22,100 nt of DNA from JAJTHJ01 sp046316025 (GCA_046316025.1 JBKCXU010000013.1:1-22100); one strand, 5' to 3'; counted from the first letter of the stretch, positions 1 through 7,574 are shown. Notes: generated from the letters alone by a model not told the origin. Program-made: numbers and translations.

Positions 1-849
1 CGCGACGAGCTGCCGAGCGAGGACGAGCAGTTCGAGGCCTACGCCAAGGTGGCGCGGGCGATGAAGGGCAAGCCGGTGACGATCCGCACGCTCGACATCG
101 GCGCCGACAAGGTGTTGAACGAGTTCGCGCGCGACAGCCTCGGCATGGGCCGCGGCAAGCCCACGCCGGAGAGCAACCCCGCGCTCGGCCTGCGCGCGAT
201 TCGTTACTGCCTGGCGTATCCGGAACTCTTTCTCACCCAGTTGCGCGCGATCCTGCGCGCATCCAGCGTGGGCAGCGTGCGCATCCTGGTGCCGATGTTG
301 GCGCACGTGCACGAGGTCGAGCAAACACTCGCCTTCGTCGCCCGCGCGCGCGAGCAACTGACCGAGCGCAAGCAGAAGTTCGACGGCCGCATCATGGTCG
401 GCGGCATGATCGAGGTGCCGGCCGCGGCCATTGCGCTGCCGGCCTTTGCCGAGCGGCTAAAGTTTCTCTCGGTCGGCACCAACGATCTGATCCAGTACAC
501 GCTGGCCATCGACCGCGCCGACAGCGCGGTGGCGCATCTGTACGACCGGCTGCACCCGGCGGTGCTGGAGCTGATCGAGCGCACGCTCAAGTTCGGCACC
601 AAGGCCAAGCTGCCCACCGCGGTGTGCGGCGAGATGGCGGGCGAGGTCGAACTGACCGAGATCTTCCTCGGCATGGGCCTCACGCAGTTCTCGATGCAGC
701 CGGCGCGCATCGCGCAGGTCAAGCAGCGCGTGCTCGGCACTTCACGCAAGAGCGCCGCGTTGCTCGCCGCGCGCGTGCTGCGCGAGACCGACCCGCTGAA
801 GATCCGCGAAATGCTCGACCGCGCCCAACGCCGGGCCGCCGCGGCATGA
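1..849 (+). CDS. ptsI: PTS enzyme I (phosphoenolpyruvate-protein phosphotransferase), C-terminal part; 5' end outside window
   Basis: The reading frame is open from base 1, so the gene starts upstream and only its last 282 codons are here. Enzyme I takes phosphate from PEP and passes it to HPr in the cytoplasm. The visible part is the C-terminal TIM-barrel PEP-binding and dimerisation domain. Seen: RTLDIGADK near the start, LRAILRAS, the PEP-binding signature VGTNDLIQYTLAIDR, and CGEMAG with the acid/base cysteine (codon 625-627), followed by LGMGLTQFSM. These match the enzyme I family closely and the C-terminus has normal length. The N-terminal phosphohistidine and HPr-binding domains lie outside the window. 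The stop codon overlaps the next start (ATGA, 846-849), which suggests translational coupling with an unrelated acylase gene. Whether this is a sugar PTS or only a regulatory one cannot be told from this fragment. Confidence 0.95.
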   Translation, partial: RDELPSEDEQFEAYAKVARAMKGKPVTIRTLDIGADKVLNEFARDSLGMGRGKPTPESNPALGLRAIRYCLAYPELFLTQLRAILRASSVGSVRILVPMLAHVHEVEQTLAFVARAREQLTERKQKFDGRIMVGGMIEVPAAAIALPAFAERLKFLSVGTNDLIQYTLAIDRADSAVAHLYDRLHPAVLELIERTLKFGTKAKLPTAVCGEMAGEVELTEIFLGMGLTQFSMQPARIAQVKQRVLGTSRKSAALLAARVLRETDPLKIREMLDRAQRRAAAA

Positions 850-3395
850 CGCGCGCGCTGCGCGCGCTGGCCGTCGCTCTCGGCGGCCTGCGGTGGCTCG
901 GCGCAGGCGTGGTCGGGGGGATTGTCTGGGGTTCGCGACCCGAGCACGACGGCGCCGTCGCCGTCCCCGGGCTGGAGCGGCGCGCGACCATTTTTCGCGA
1001 TGCGCACGGGGTGCCCACCATCGAGGCCCCGACCGAGGCGGCCGCCCTGTTCGCGCTCGGCTACGCGCATGCGCAGGACCGGCTGTGGCAGATGGAGTTC
1101 AACCGCCGGCTGGCGCAGGGGCGGTTGGCGGAGATCCTCGGCCCCGCGGCGGTGTCCACAGACAAGGTGATCCGCACGCTCGGTCTCTATCGCCACGCAC
1201 AGGCCACGGTGGCGGCGATGGACGCGCCGGAGCGCGCGCTGGCCGAGGCCTATGCGGCCGGCGTTAACGCGTACTTGCAGACGCGGCGCGGACCCCTGCC
1301 GCCGGAGTTCTGGCTGACGCGCACGCCGGCGCCGGCGCCGTGGACGCCCGTCGACAGCGCAGCGTGGACCGGCGTGATGGCCTGGGACTTGTCGTCGGCA
1401 TCGACGCGCTTCGAACTGAACCGGCTGCGGCTGGCGGCGCACTTCACGCGCGAGGAGATCGACGAGTTCCGCCCGCCGTCGCCCAACGTGCCACTCGCAG
1501 CGGTGGCCGACTTCGTGCAGATGTACCGGACGATGGGCTTGATCGGCGCGGCGGCCGGCGCCCGTGGCGCCGACGCGCGGCCGACCGAACTCACCTCGCG
1601 AAACGCTGAGCCATCGGAAGTCTGTCGTTCCCGCGAAAGCGGGAACCCAGAGGCTGCGACGACTTGGTTGCCCGCGTTCGCGGGCATGACAACTTGCCCG
1701 GATTCTCTCGTGACCGGCTTCGGCGCCGGCGAGGGGTTGGGGTCCAACAACTGGGTGGTCGCCGGCAGCCGCTCGGCCAGCGGCGCGCCGCTGCTCGCCA
1801 ACGACCCGCATCTGGGCATGACCACGCCGTCGGTCTGGTACTTCGCGCGGCTGCAAGCGCCGGGGCTGGACGTCTTCGGCGCGACGATGCCCGGTGTGCC
1901 CTACGTGATCCTCGGCCGCAACCGCAACGTGGCCTGGGGTTTCACCAACACCCACTCCGACGTGCAGGACGTATTCATCGAGCGACTGAACCCGGCAGAC
2001 CCCGCCGAGTACCTGACGCCAACCGGCCCGGCCCGCTTCGACGAGCGCGAAGAAGTCATCGCCGTGCGCGGGGCCGAGCCGGTACGGCTTACCGTGCGCA
2101 GCACGCGCCACGGGCCGGTGCTGTCGGGCGTGCTGGGGGCCGCCGACAAGGCGCTGGCACCCGACCGCGGCTACGTGCTCGCGCTGCAATGGGCATGGCT
2201 GGCGGCGCCCGACCGCAGTTGGCGGGCGATTCGCGGCTTCAACCTCGCCGCCGATGCCGCCGGTTTCGTTGCGGCCACACGCGACTGGGAGCTGGCGCAG
2301 CAGAACATCGTGTACGCCGACCGCGCCGGCCGCATCGGCCTGATCGCGCCCGGACGCATTCCGCAGCGACGCGCCGACAACGATTTGTTCGGTCTCGCCC
2401 CCGCGCCCGGCTGGGACGCGCGCTACGACTGGGCCGGCTGGCTGCCGCACGAGTCCATGCCGCAGGCGGCCGACCCGCCCGCCGGCTTCATCGCCACGGC
2501 CAACAACGACATCACACCACCCGGCTACCCGCACTTCCTGACCGGCGACTGGCCCGAACCGGACCGCGCCGACCGCATCGCGCAACTGCTCGCCGCGCGA
2601 TCGCAGCACGATGCGGCGTCGTTCGCACGCATCCAGGCCGACGTGACCTCGCTCGCGGCGCGCCAGATGCTCGATGCGCTGCGCGGGCTGCAACCGGCGC
2701 TGGCGCCGGAAAGCGCCGCGGCACGGACCGTGTGGGAGCGGCTGTCGGTCTGGGACGGCAGCATGCGCGCCGACGCGCCCGAGCCGCTGCTTTATCACAC
2801 CTGGCTGCGCAAGCTGCACGCCGCGGTGTTCGACGACGACCTGGGCGATCTGGCGGCCGACTTCCCCGCGGCGCAGGCCACACTGCTCGCGGCACTGCGC
2901 GGGCAGACCCGCGCGCGCGACTGGTGCGACAACCGCAAGAGCGCGCGGCGCGAAAGCTGCGCCACACTTGCCGCGGAGACGCTCGAAGACACGGTGACCG
3001 AACTCGGCGCCGGCGGCCGCGACCTGCTGTCGCTGCGTTGGGGCGAGGCGCACCCGATCCGCCTGGAGCACCGGCCCCTGTCCAACGTGCCGCTGCTCGG
3101 GCACGGGTTCGGCCGCAGCGCGCCGATGCCGGGCGACGGCGACACCATCAACGTCGGCGCGCTGCGGTTGCGCGGCGCGCAGCCCTTCGACACCTCGCAC
3201 GCGGCATCGTTTCGCGCGATCTACGATCTGGCCGCCGATGGCGTGGAGGCGCGCTGGATCGGCGTGCCGGGACAAAGCGGCCACCCGGCGGCGCGCCAGT
3301 ACGACGACCTGCTCGACCGCTGGCTGCGGGTCGAACTGCTCGCCGGCGGCGGCAACACCCGCCCCGCAGCGACGCTCACCCTCGAACCTCGTTAG
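846..3395 (+). CDS. Penicillin-acylase family (Ntn hydrolase) protein with an in-frame repeat insertion
   Basis: Codes for 849 residues, starting at the ATG that overlaps the ptsI stop; the open frame extends upstream but only inside ptsI. Members of this family cleave amide bonds of penicillins, N-acyl-homoserine lactones or other acyl amides after self-processing into alpha and beta chains, usually in the periplasm. Seen: an N-terminal hydrophobic segment (about residues 5-28) that could be a signal or anchor; an alpha-chain region with HGVPTIEAPTEAAALFALGYAHAQDRLWQME split over residues 55-90; the cleavage/nucleophile motif GLGSNNWVV with Ser300; NDPHLGM after it; and ANND with Asn553/554, the expected oxyanion asparagine. 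A REP-like repeat is translated in frame as residues about 260-282, in the linker just before Ser300. The linker is normally removed on maturation, so the enzyme may still work. Substrate cannot be assigned. Confidence 0.88.
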   Translation: MTRALRALAVALGGLRWLGAGVVGGIVWGSRPEHDGAVAVPGLERRATIFRDAHGVPTIEAPTEAAALFALGYAHAQDRLWQMEFNRRLAQGRLAEILGPAAVSTDKVIRTLGLYRHAQATVAAMDAPERALAEAYAAGVNAYLQTRRGPLPPEFWLTRTPAPAPWTPVDSAAWTGVMAWDLSSASTRFELNRLRLAAHFTREEIDEFRPPSPNVPLAAVADFVQMYRTMGLIGAAAGARGADARPTELTSRNAEPSEVCRSRESGNPEAATTWLPAFAGMTTCPDSLVTGFGAGEGLGSNNWVVAGSRSASGAPLLANDPHLGMTTPSVWYFARLQAPGLDVFGATMPGVPYVILGRNRNVAWGFTNTHSDVQDVFIERLNPADPAEYLTPTGPARFDEREEVIAVRGAEPVRLTVRSTRHGPVLSGVLGAADKALAPDRGYVLALQWAWLAAPDRSWRAIRGFNLAADAAGFVAATRDWELAQQNIVYADRAGRIGLIAPGRIPQRRADNDLFGLAPAPGWDARYDWAGWLPHESMPQAADPPAGFIATANNDITPPGYPHFLTGDWPEPDRADRIAQLLAARSQHDAASFARIQADVTSLAARQMLDALRGLQPALAPESAAARTVWERLSVWDGSMRADAPEPLLYHTWLRKLHAAVFDDDLGDLAADFPAAQATLLAALRGQTRARDWCDNRKSARRESCATLAAETLEDTVTELGAGGRDLLSLRWGEAHPIRLEHRPLSNVPLLGHGFGRSAPMPGDGDTINVGALRLRGAQPFDTSHAASFRAIYDLAADGVEARWIGVPGQSGHPAARQYDDLLDRWLRVELLAGGGNTRPAATLTLEPR
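1624..1690. repeat. REP-like inverted doublet inside a coding region
   Basis: Two hairpins in opposite orientation: TTCCCGC-GAAA-GCGGGAA in the left arm (1624-1650) and TGCCCG-CGTTCG-CGGGCA in the right arm (1664-1690). Arm ends GTCGTTCCCGCG and GCGGGCATGAC mirror each other. Translated, it reads SRESGNP and LPAFAGMT, the peptide signature of a dispersed palindromic repeat family common in proteobacterial genomes. Here it sits inside the penicillin acylase gene and keeps the frame. Confidence 0.85.
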
Positions 3396-3401
3396 TCCAG
3401 C

Positions 3402-3470
3402 TTGCGCGTCGGCGCGATCGGCGTCGGCAACATGGGCGCGCCCGATGGCGGCGCGGCGGTGGCGAGCTTG
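3402..3470 (+). pseudogene. Frameshifted N-terminal remnant of a beta-hydroxyacid dehydrogenase-type gene
   Basis: Seven bases after the acylase stop, a TTG-led stretch reads LRVGAIGVGNMGAP, the Rossmann GxGxxG start typical of 3-hydroxyisobutyrate/6-phosphogluconate dehydrogenase-like proteins. The frame then fails: the family continuation (MGAPMAARL-like) appears in another frame as RPMAARRW, as expected after a one-base change. Nothing longer than this can be recognised and no ORF continues. It may be the remains of a gene once downstream of the acylase; a chance match is possible because the stretch is short. Confidence 0.35.
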
Positions 3471-3582
3471 CGCATCCTGGAGCCGATGCCGGCCCGTGCA
3501 CGAGTTCCAGCAACCGACAGCGGCGTGCGGCTGCGCCGCGCACTGCCCGCGGCGGCTCGCGCGCCGACGTGACGGCAGCGAC

Positions 3583-5337
3583 CTACTGCCTTTGTGTGCC
3601 CAGCGCGTCGGTAGCTGCCTTCGAGGTTTCTTGCAGCAGCCGCCCCAGCAGGCGGGTTTCGCGCTGGGCGCGGCCAAGGGCCGCGGCGAGCTCGGGCAGC
3701 GTGCGCGCAAACACGCCGCTGGCCGCCAGTGCGGCGCGCTCGAACAGCCGGCCTTCTTCATCCGCCTGCCTGGCGCCGGTGTCCAGCACGCCGCCGACGG
3801 CGCAGCCCAGCGCCAGATGCAGCAGCACGCGGGTATCCGGCAGCAACGCGGCGACCGCTTCATCGGCGGCCTTGCGCTGCACCTTGTGGGAAGACAAAGC
3901 CCACGGGTCAAGGTGAGGCAGCCAGCGGTCGCGGATGCGTGGATCGAAGCGCCAGACGGGGTAGAGCAGTTCGATCACCAGCTCGTAGGCCAGGCAGCGA
4001 CCGCGGGTGCTCACGAAGTAATCCTCGGCCAGCTGGCCGAGGTCGACAACGTGCTTGAGCGAGGGCGGCAGCTCCGTCCAGAACGGCGTGAACTTGCCCT
4101 TGAGCTCCTCCCAGCGCGGGTGCAGCCACACCGTCTGGGCAACGTTGAACAGCGCCGTGCGCCGGCGGTGGGCGGGGATCAGCCAGTACACCAGATTGCG
4201 GTAGAACCACATGATCTTCTGGTACGCCGGCACCGGCGTGTCGCCCGGCCCCGTGTAAAACCCCTTGGTCTTGTTTGCGTTCGACCCCGCAAAGGAGCGC
4301 GACGTGCCGATGACGTTGATGTTGACGAAGTGATGCCAGGTGGAGCCGACCACGGCGCGCCCGACGCCCGTTCGATGCCCGTCGTAGGCGGCGATCACGC
4401 CGAACGGCGTGGTGCGGCTGGTGGGCGGCGAGACCAGGCCACTGAACTCCTGATTCAACGTGGCGTGCGGCTCGATGGTGGCCTCGGCGATGACCTCCGG
4501 CGCCAGCGGCCGCCCGTCGGGGCCGGGCGGGTACTCGGGTTTGCCGGCGCGGCCGGGCAGGTCTTCGGGCAAAGACAGGTCGGCGGGCGCCTCGCACCAG
4601 CCCTCGTGCATGTGGTCGGGCAGCACGTCGACGACGCCAAGCGGCGAGCACAGCAAGGGATGCGGCAACGTGGTGCGGGCGAGGCGACTGCCGGCGATCG
4701 GGTAACGGCGGACCCGAATCGGCTGCGGCACGTCGTCGGATTGGTCGTTGAACTGATACGGATAGGTCGCGCCGCCGGCCGCACCACTGTCGCCGCCGGC
4801 GCGCAGGGTGTCGTGCCGGTCGGCATCGCTGGCGCTTGGCGCCAGCGGCAGGCCGCGCGGATTCGGCGTGCCGACCGCGACCCAACGGCGCATCGAGCGG
4901 ATACGCGGAATGTGCATGTTGACCGCGCCGCCGATGTCGGCGTGGTCGCCGGTGGCGAAGAAGCCGCCGCCGGCTTCCATGAACGCGGCCACCGCGGCCG
5001 CCTCTTCGCGCCGCTGCGCATCCGTGGTGAACTGGGTCGCGGGCGGCCCCACGCGCAAGCCGACATCTTCTTCTCCAAAATGGTGGATCGAGAAGAAGAA
5101 CACCATGTCGAAGCCGCGGAGGCCGTCGGCCGTAAAGCGGAAGTCGTGCAGATCGGCGCCGTCCGGCCCGGTCGAACTGCGACGGTGCGCCTTGACGATC
5201 TGGATCGTGAACCCCTGCCAGGCGGTATCCGTCAGTACCTTGACGAACTCACCCAGATGAAACTTGTGCGCCTCGCTGTTGGAGCGCATGAAACCGCCTT
5301 CGTCGTCGGTGACGATGAGAATCCGGATCGCTTGCAT
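3583..5337 (-). CDS. Conserved-looking protein of unknown function, amidotransferase-like N-terminal fold
   Basis: 584 residues from the ATG at 5337, chosen because AGGGGAAG lies at a good distance upstream and the protein then begins MQAIRILIVTDDEGGF; the frame stays open to 5442 without an RBS. I do not recognise the family. The N-terminal half alternates strands and helices (ILIVTDD, FDMVFFFSIHHFG, AAVAAFMEAGGGFFATGDH) like class I glutamine amidotransferase or ThuA-type folds, but a Gly-Asp-His turn stands where an amidotransferase has its nucleophilic cysteine. A second conserved-looking block (GRAVVGSTWHHFVNINVIG) sits mid-protein. The C-terminal third is mainly helical. No signal peptide or membrane span. 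It is convergent with the acylase and divergent from the metX control region. An enzymatic role is not supported beyond the fold resemblance. Confidence 0.8.
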   Translation of the reverse strand: MQAIRILIVTDDEGGFMRSNSEAHKFHLGEFVKVLTDTAWQGFTIQIVKAHRRSSTGPDGADLHDFRFTADGLRGFDMVFFFSIHHFGEEDVGLRVGPPATQFTTDAQRREEAAAVAAFMEAGGGFFATGDHADIGGAVNMHIPRIRSMRRWVAVGTPNPRGLPLAPSASDADRHDTLRAGGDSGAAGGATYPYQFNDQSDDVPQPIRVRRYPIAGSRLARTTLPHPLLCSPLGVVDVLPDHMHEGWCEAPADLSLPEDLPGRAGKPEYPPGPDGRPLAPEVIAEATIEPHATLNQEFSGLVSPPTSRTTPFGVIAAYDGHRTGVGRAVVGSTWHHFVNINVIGTSRSFAGSNANKTKGFYTGPGDTPVPAYQKIMWFYRNLVYWLIPAHRRRTALFNVAQTVWLHPRWEELKGKFTPFWTELPPSLKHVVDLGQLAEDYFVSTRGRCLAYELVIELLYPVWRFDPRIRDRWLPHLDPWALSSHKVQRKAADEAVAALLPDTRVLLHLALGCAVGGVLDTGARQADEEGRLFERAALAASGVFARTLPELAAALGRAQRETRLLGRLLQETSKAATDALGTQRQ

Positions 5338-5434
5338 GAGCTGCTTCCCCTGAAGTTTGCGTGCTATCGGTCGCGCTCGACGCCAGCGCAAAGAGCGGAC
5401 GGCGAAGGCTAGACGCACGCCGCGACTGCCGCAT

Positions 5435-5446
5435 GTGAACATTCAC
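5435..5446. promoter_or_regulatory. Short perfect palindrome in the intergenic region
   Basis: GTGAACATTCAC is a 12-base perfect dyad about 100 bases upstream of the minus-strand gene ending at 5337 and about 95 bases upstream of the metX promoter. It could be an operator for either direction. The two-base gap does not fit a MetR site (TGAA-N5-TTCA). The rest of 5338-5540 shows no gene or other clear signal. Confidence 0.25.
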
Positions 5447-5540
5447 GCTGGCGATCCCGCAATCGAGGGGTCGGCCCGAGGTCGTGCGGCCGGCAAAAGC
5501 CCTCGGCGCCGCCACTCCCAAGGCGTTGCGCCACGTCGAA

Positions 5541-5570
5541 TTGACATTGACGGGCGCGCGCGCCTATCTT
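5541..5570 (+). promoter_or_regulatory. Sigma70-type promoter for the riboswitch-metX transcript
   Basis: TTGACA at 5541-5546, an 18-base spacer, then TATCTT at 5565-5570. The predicted start near 5577 falls right at the first base of the riboswitch P1 stem, which supports both calls. Confidence 0.7.
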
Positions 5571-5577
5571 TCGCGCT

Positions 5578-5640
5578 TTGCGCCGATTTGCCGACCAGCT
5601 TGCGGGCGCGGGGCCACTGCCCCATAACCGCTAAACGGTC
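5578..5640 (+). promoter_or_regulatory. SAM-II-type S-adenosylmethionine riboswitch upstream of metX
   Basis: P1 is GCGCC (5580-5584) pairing with GGCGC (5605-5609). The loop between them holds the SAM-II core: GATTTG, CCG and GCTTGCG (5585-5604). Downstream are ATAA (5624-5627) and the core GCTAAA (5630-5635), followed by CGGTC, which can pair back into the loop (CCG/CGG or GACC/GGTC) to form the family H-type pseudoknot. A small extra hairpin (GGGG 5610-5613 with CCCC 5620-5623) is inserted between P1 and the 3' strand. The order and the GATTT / TTGC / GCTAAA elements agree with known SAM-II aptamers, whose usual targets are metA, metX and metZ. A strong terminator 24 bases downstream gives an expression platform. 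I infer that SAM binding lowers metX-metW expression by transcription termination. Confidence 0.85.
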
Positions 5641-5663
5641 CCGCCGCGTTTGCGGCGGCCCGC

Positions 5664-5701
5664 AACCCGACTCGGCGCTCGCGCCCGTCGGGTTTTGTTT
5701 T
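5664..5701 (+). terminator. Intrinsic terminator / attenuator of the metX riboswitch
   Basis: Stem AACCCGAC (5664-5671) with GTCGGGTT (5687-5694), extended inside by GGCG-CTCG-CGCC, then the T-rich run TTTTGTTTT. It is about 140 bases upstream of the metX start, so it works as a conditional stop rather than a gene end. A second hairpin, CCGCCGC-GTTT-GCGGCGG (5641-5658), lies between aptamer and terminator. Confidence 0.85.
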
Positions 5702-5729
5702 AGCGGTGGCGGCAAATGGCGAATGGTTC

Positions 5730-5803
5730 GTCGCCCCGGCGCAGGCCGGGGCCCAGCGTCGTTGGGGCAAAAGACACTGGGTCCCGGCCTGCGCCGGGAC
5801 GAC
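5730..5803. repeat. REP-like inverted doublet in the metX leader
   Basis: The left arm (5730-5756) contains CCCCGGC-GCAG-GCCGGGG; the right arm (5777-5803) contains TCCCGGC-CTGC-GCCGGGA. The reverse complement of the left arm matches the right at 25 of 27 bases. The doublet lies between the attenuator and the metX ribosome binding site, so it is part of the full-length mRNA leader. Related in layout to the copy at 1624-1690. Confidence 0.85.
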
Positions 5804-5843
5804 AGCGGTGAAGCCCGCGTCGTTTTGTTTGGTGATCGAAGGA

Positions 5844-6989
5844 ATGTCGAAGTCCGGTTCCGTCGGGGTCGTCGCGCCGCGCACTCTGCACTTTGCGGAG
5901 CCGCTGGCGCTCGCCAACGGCTCGAGCATCGCCGGCTACGACCTGGTGGTCGAGACCTACGGCACGCTCAATGCGGACAAGAGCAACGCGGTGCTCGTCT
6001 GCCACGCGCTCAATGCCTCGCACCATGTTGCCGGTACGTACGCCGACCAACCGAAAAACATCGGCTGGTGGGACAACATGGTCGGCCCCGGCAAGCCGGT
6101 CGATACCGAGCGCTTCTTCGTGGTCGGCATCAACAACCTGGGCTCCTGCTTCGGCTCCACCGGGCCGATGTCGCCCAACCCCGCCACCGGCAAGCCCTAC
6201 GGCGCGAGCTTCCCGGTGGTGACGGTCGAAGACTGGGTGGCCGCGCAGGCGCGCGTGGCCGATGCGCTCGGCATCGAGCGCTGGGCCGCGGTGATGGGCG
6301 GCTCCTTGGGCGGCATGCAGGCGCTCGACTGGAGCATCCGTTACCCGCAGCGGGTTGCGCATTGCGTGGCGATTGCGTCGTCGCCCAAGTTGTCGGCGCA
6401 GAACATCGCGTTCAACGAAGTGGCGCGCACGGCGATCCGATCCGACCCGGACTTTCACGGCGGCGACTACTACGCGCATGGCGTCAAGCCAAGGCGCGGC
6501 CTGCGCGTGGCGCGGATGATCGGGCACATCACGTATCTGTCGGGCGCCGACATGACCGAGAAATTCGGCCGCGCGTTGCAAGGCGGCGACGATGAATACC
6601 GCTTCCACTACGAGGTGGAGTTCGAGGTCGAAAGCTACCTGCGTTACCAGGGCGAGAAGTTTGCCGAGTACTTCGACGCCAACACCTACCTGCTGATCAC
6701 GCGGGCGCTGGACTACTTCGATCCGGCGCGTGCGGCCGGCGGCTCGCTCGTGCGCGCGCTGGCGCCGGCGACCTGCAAGTTCCTGCTCGCTTCGTTCACC
6801 ACCGACTGGCGCTTTCCGCCCGAACACAGCCGGGCGATCGTCGAAGCGCTCATTGAAAGCGGCCGCGACGTCGCCTACGCCGAGATCGACGCCCCGCACG
6901 GCCACGATGCGTTTCTGCTCGACGACCCGCGCTATCACCGCGTGGTGCGGGGGTACTTCGAGAACATCGCGCGCGAGGTGGCCGCATGA
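5844..6989 (+). CDS. metX: Homoserine O-acyltransferase (MetX)
   Basis: 381 residues, the usual length for MetX. It activates homoserine by acylation from acetyl-CoA or succinyl-CoA, the first committed step of methionine synthesis, in the cytoplasm. Alpha/beta-hydrolase fold with the triad Ser154 in GGSLGGM, Asp321 in TTDWRFPP and His354 in GHDAFLLD; also LNASHHVAG and the NNLGSCFGSTGP oxyanion region. The start is the ATG at 5844; the longer open frame back to 5706 only translates the REP doublet. The spacing from GGTGAT or GAAGGA to the ATG is not ideal. Several proteobacterial MetX proteins prefer succinyl-CoA, so the acyl donor is left open. Controlled by the SAM-II riboswitch upstream; overlaps metW by ATGA. 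Confidence 0.96.
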   Translation: MSKSGSVGVVAPRTLHFAEPLALANGSSIAGYDLVVETYGTLNADKSNAVLVCHALNASHHVAGTYADQPKNIGWWDNMVGPGKPVDTERFFVVGINNLGSCFGSTGPMSPNPATGKPYGASFPVVTVEDWVAAQARVADALGIERWAAVMGGSLGGMQALDWSIRYPQRVAHCVAIASSPKLSAQNIAFNEVARTAIRSDPDFHGGDYYAHGVKPRRGLRVARMIGHITYLSGADMTEKFGRALQGGDDEYRFHYEVEFEVESYLRYQGEKFAEYFDANTYLLITRALDYFDPARAAGGSLVRALAPATCKFLLASFTTDWRFPPEHSRAIVEALIESGRDVAYAEIDAPHGHDAFLLDDPRYHRVVRGYFENIAREVAA

Positions 6990-7570
6990 CCCTGCGCCCC
7001 GACCTCGCGCTGATCGCCGACTGGGTCGCGCCCGGTATGCGCTTGCTCGATCTGGGCTGCGGCGACGGCGCGCTGCTCGCGCACCTGCGGCAGACCAAGA
7101 ACTGCGCCGGCTACGGCGTGGAGTTCGCCGACGACCACGTGGCCGAATGCGTGGCCGCGGGCATCAACGTGATCCAGCAAAACCTCGACGCCGGGCTGCG
7201 CTTGTTTGCCGACAACATGTTCGACACTGTGGTGCTGTCGCAAACGCTGCAAGCAATGCACGATGCCGAAGCCATCTTGCGCGAGATGGCGCGGGTGGGC
7301 CGCGAAGGGATCGTCTCGTTCCCCAACTTCGGCCACTGGCGGCACGCGCTGTCGCTGCTGGGCGGGCATATGCCGGTATCCAAGGTCATTCCGTTCCAGT
7401 GGTACGACACACCCAACATCCACCTGTGCACGCTGAAGGACTTCGAAGTGTTGGCCACCAAGGTCGGCCTGACCATCACGGGGCGGCAGGTGCTGGCCGA
7501 CGGCAAACCGGTTGCAGTCGCACCAAGCCTACGGGCGACACTGGCGGTGTATCGGTTCAAGACGAGGTAA
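6986..7570 (+). CDS. metW: MetW, methionine biosynthesis partner protein
   Basis: 194 residues, normal family length, starting at an ATG that overlaps the metX stop. MetW is a small class I SAM-dependent methyltransferase-like protein that almost always accompanies proteobacterial MetX and is thought to support homoserine acyltransferase activity. Seen: SAM-binding motif I LLDLGCGDGALL (about residues 20-31), FDTVVLSQTLQAM as the post-motif II region, and the typical SFPNFGHWRHALSLLGGHMPVS and PNIHLCTLKDFE blocks. Co-transcribed with metX and therefore under the same riboswitch. Confidence 0.95.
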   Translation: MTLRPDLALIADWVAPGMRLLDLGCGDGALLAHLRQTKNCAGYGVEFADDHVAECVAAGINVIQQNLDAGLRLFADNMFDTVVLSQTLQAMHDAEAILREMARVGREGIVSFPNFGHWRHALSLLGGHMPVSKVIPFQWYDTPNIHLCTLKDFEVLATKVGLTITGRQVLADGKPVAVAPSLRATLAVYRFKTR

Positions 7571-7574
7571 CGCT

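Noticed and set aside
204..3911. 1235-codon open frame on the minus strand
   Set aside because: It lies antisense to ptsI and the acylase, is rich in Arg, Ala and His as shadow frames of GC-rich genes are, and has no recognisable motif.
5435..5446. MetR or SahR binding site before metX
   Set aside because: The GTGAACATTCAC dyad has a two-base gap, not the five-base gap of MetR sites, and it is about 95 bases upstream of the promoter; kept only as an unassigned palindrome.
5706..5843. Longer MetX start (47 extra codons)
   Set aside because: The extra residues are a translation of the REP doublet and do not resemble a MetX N-terminus; the ATG at 5844 gives normal length.
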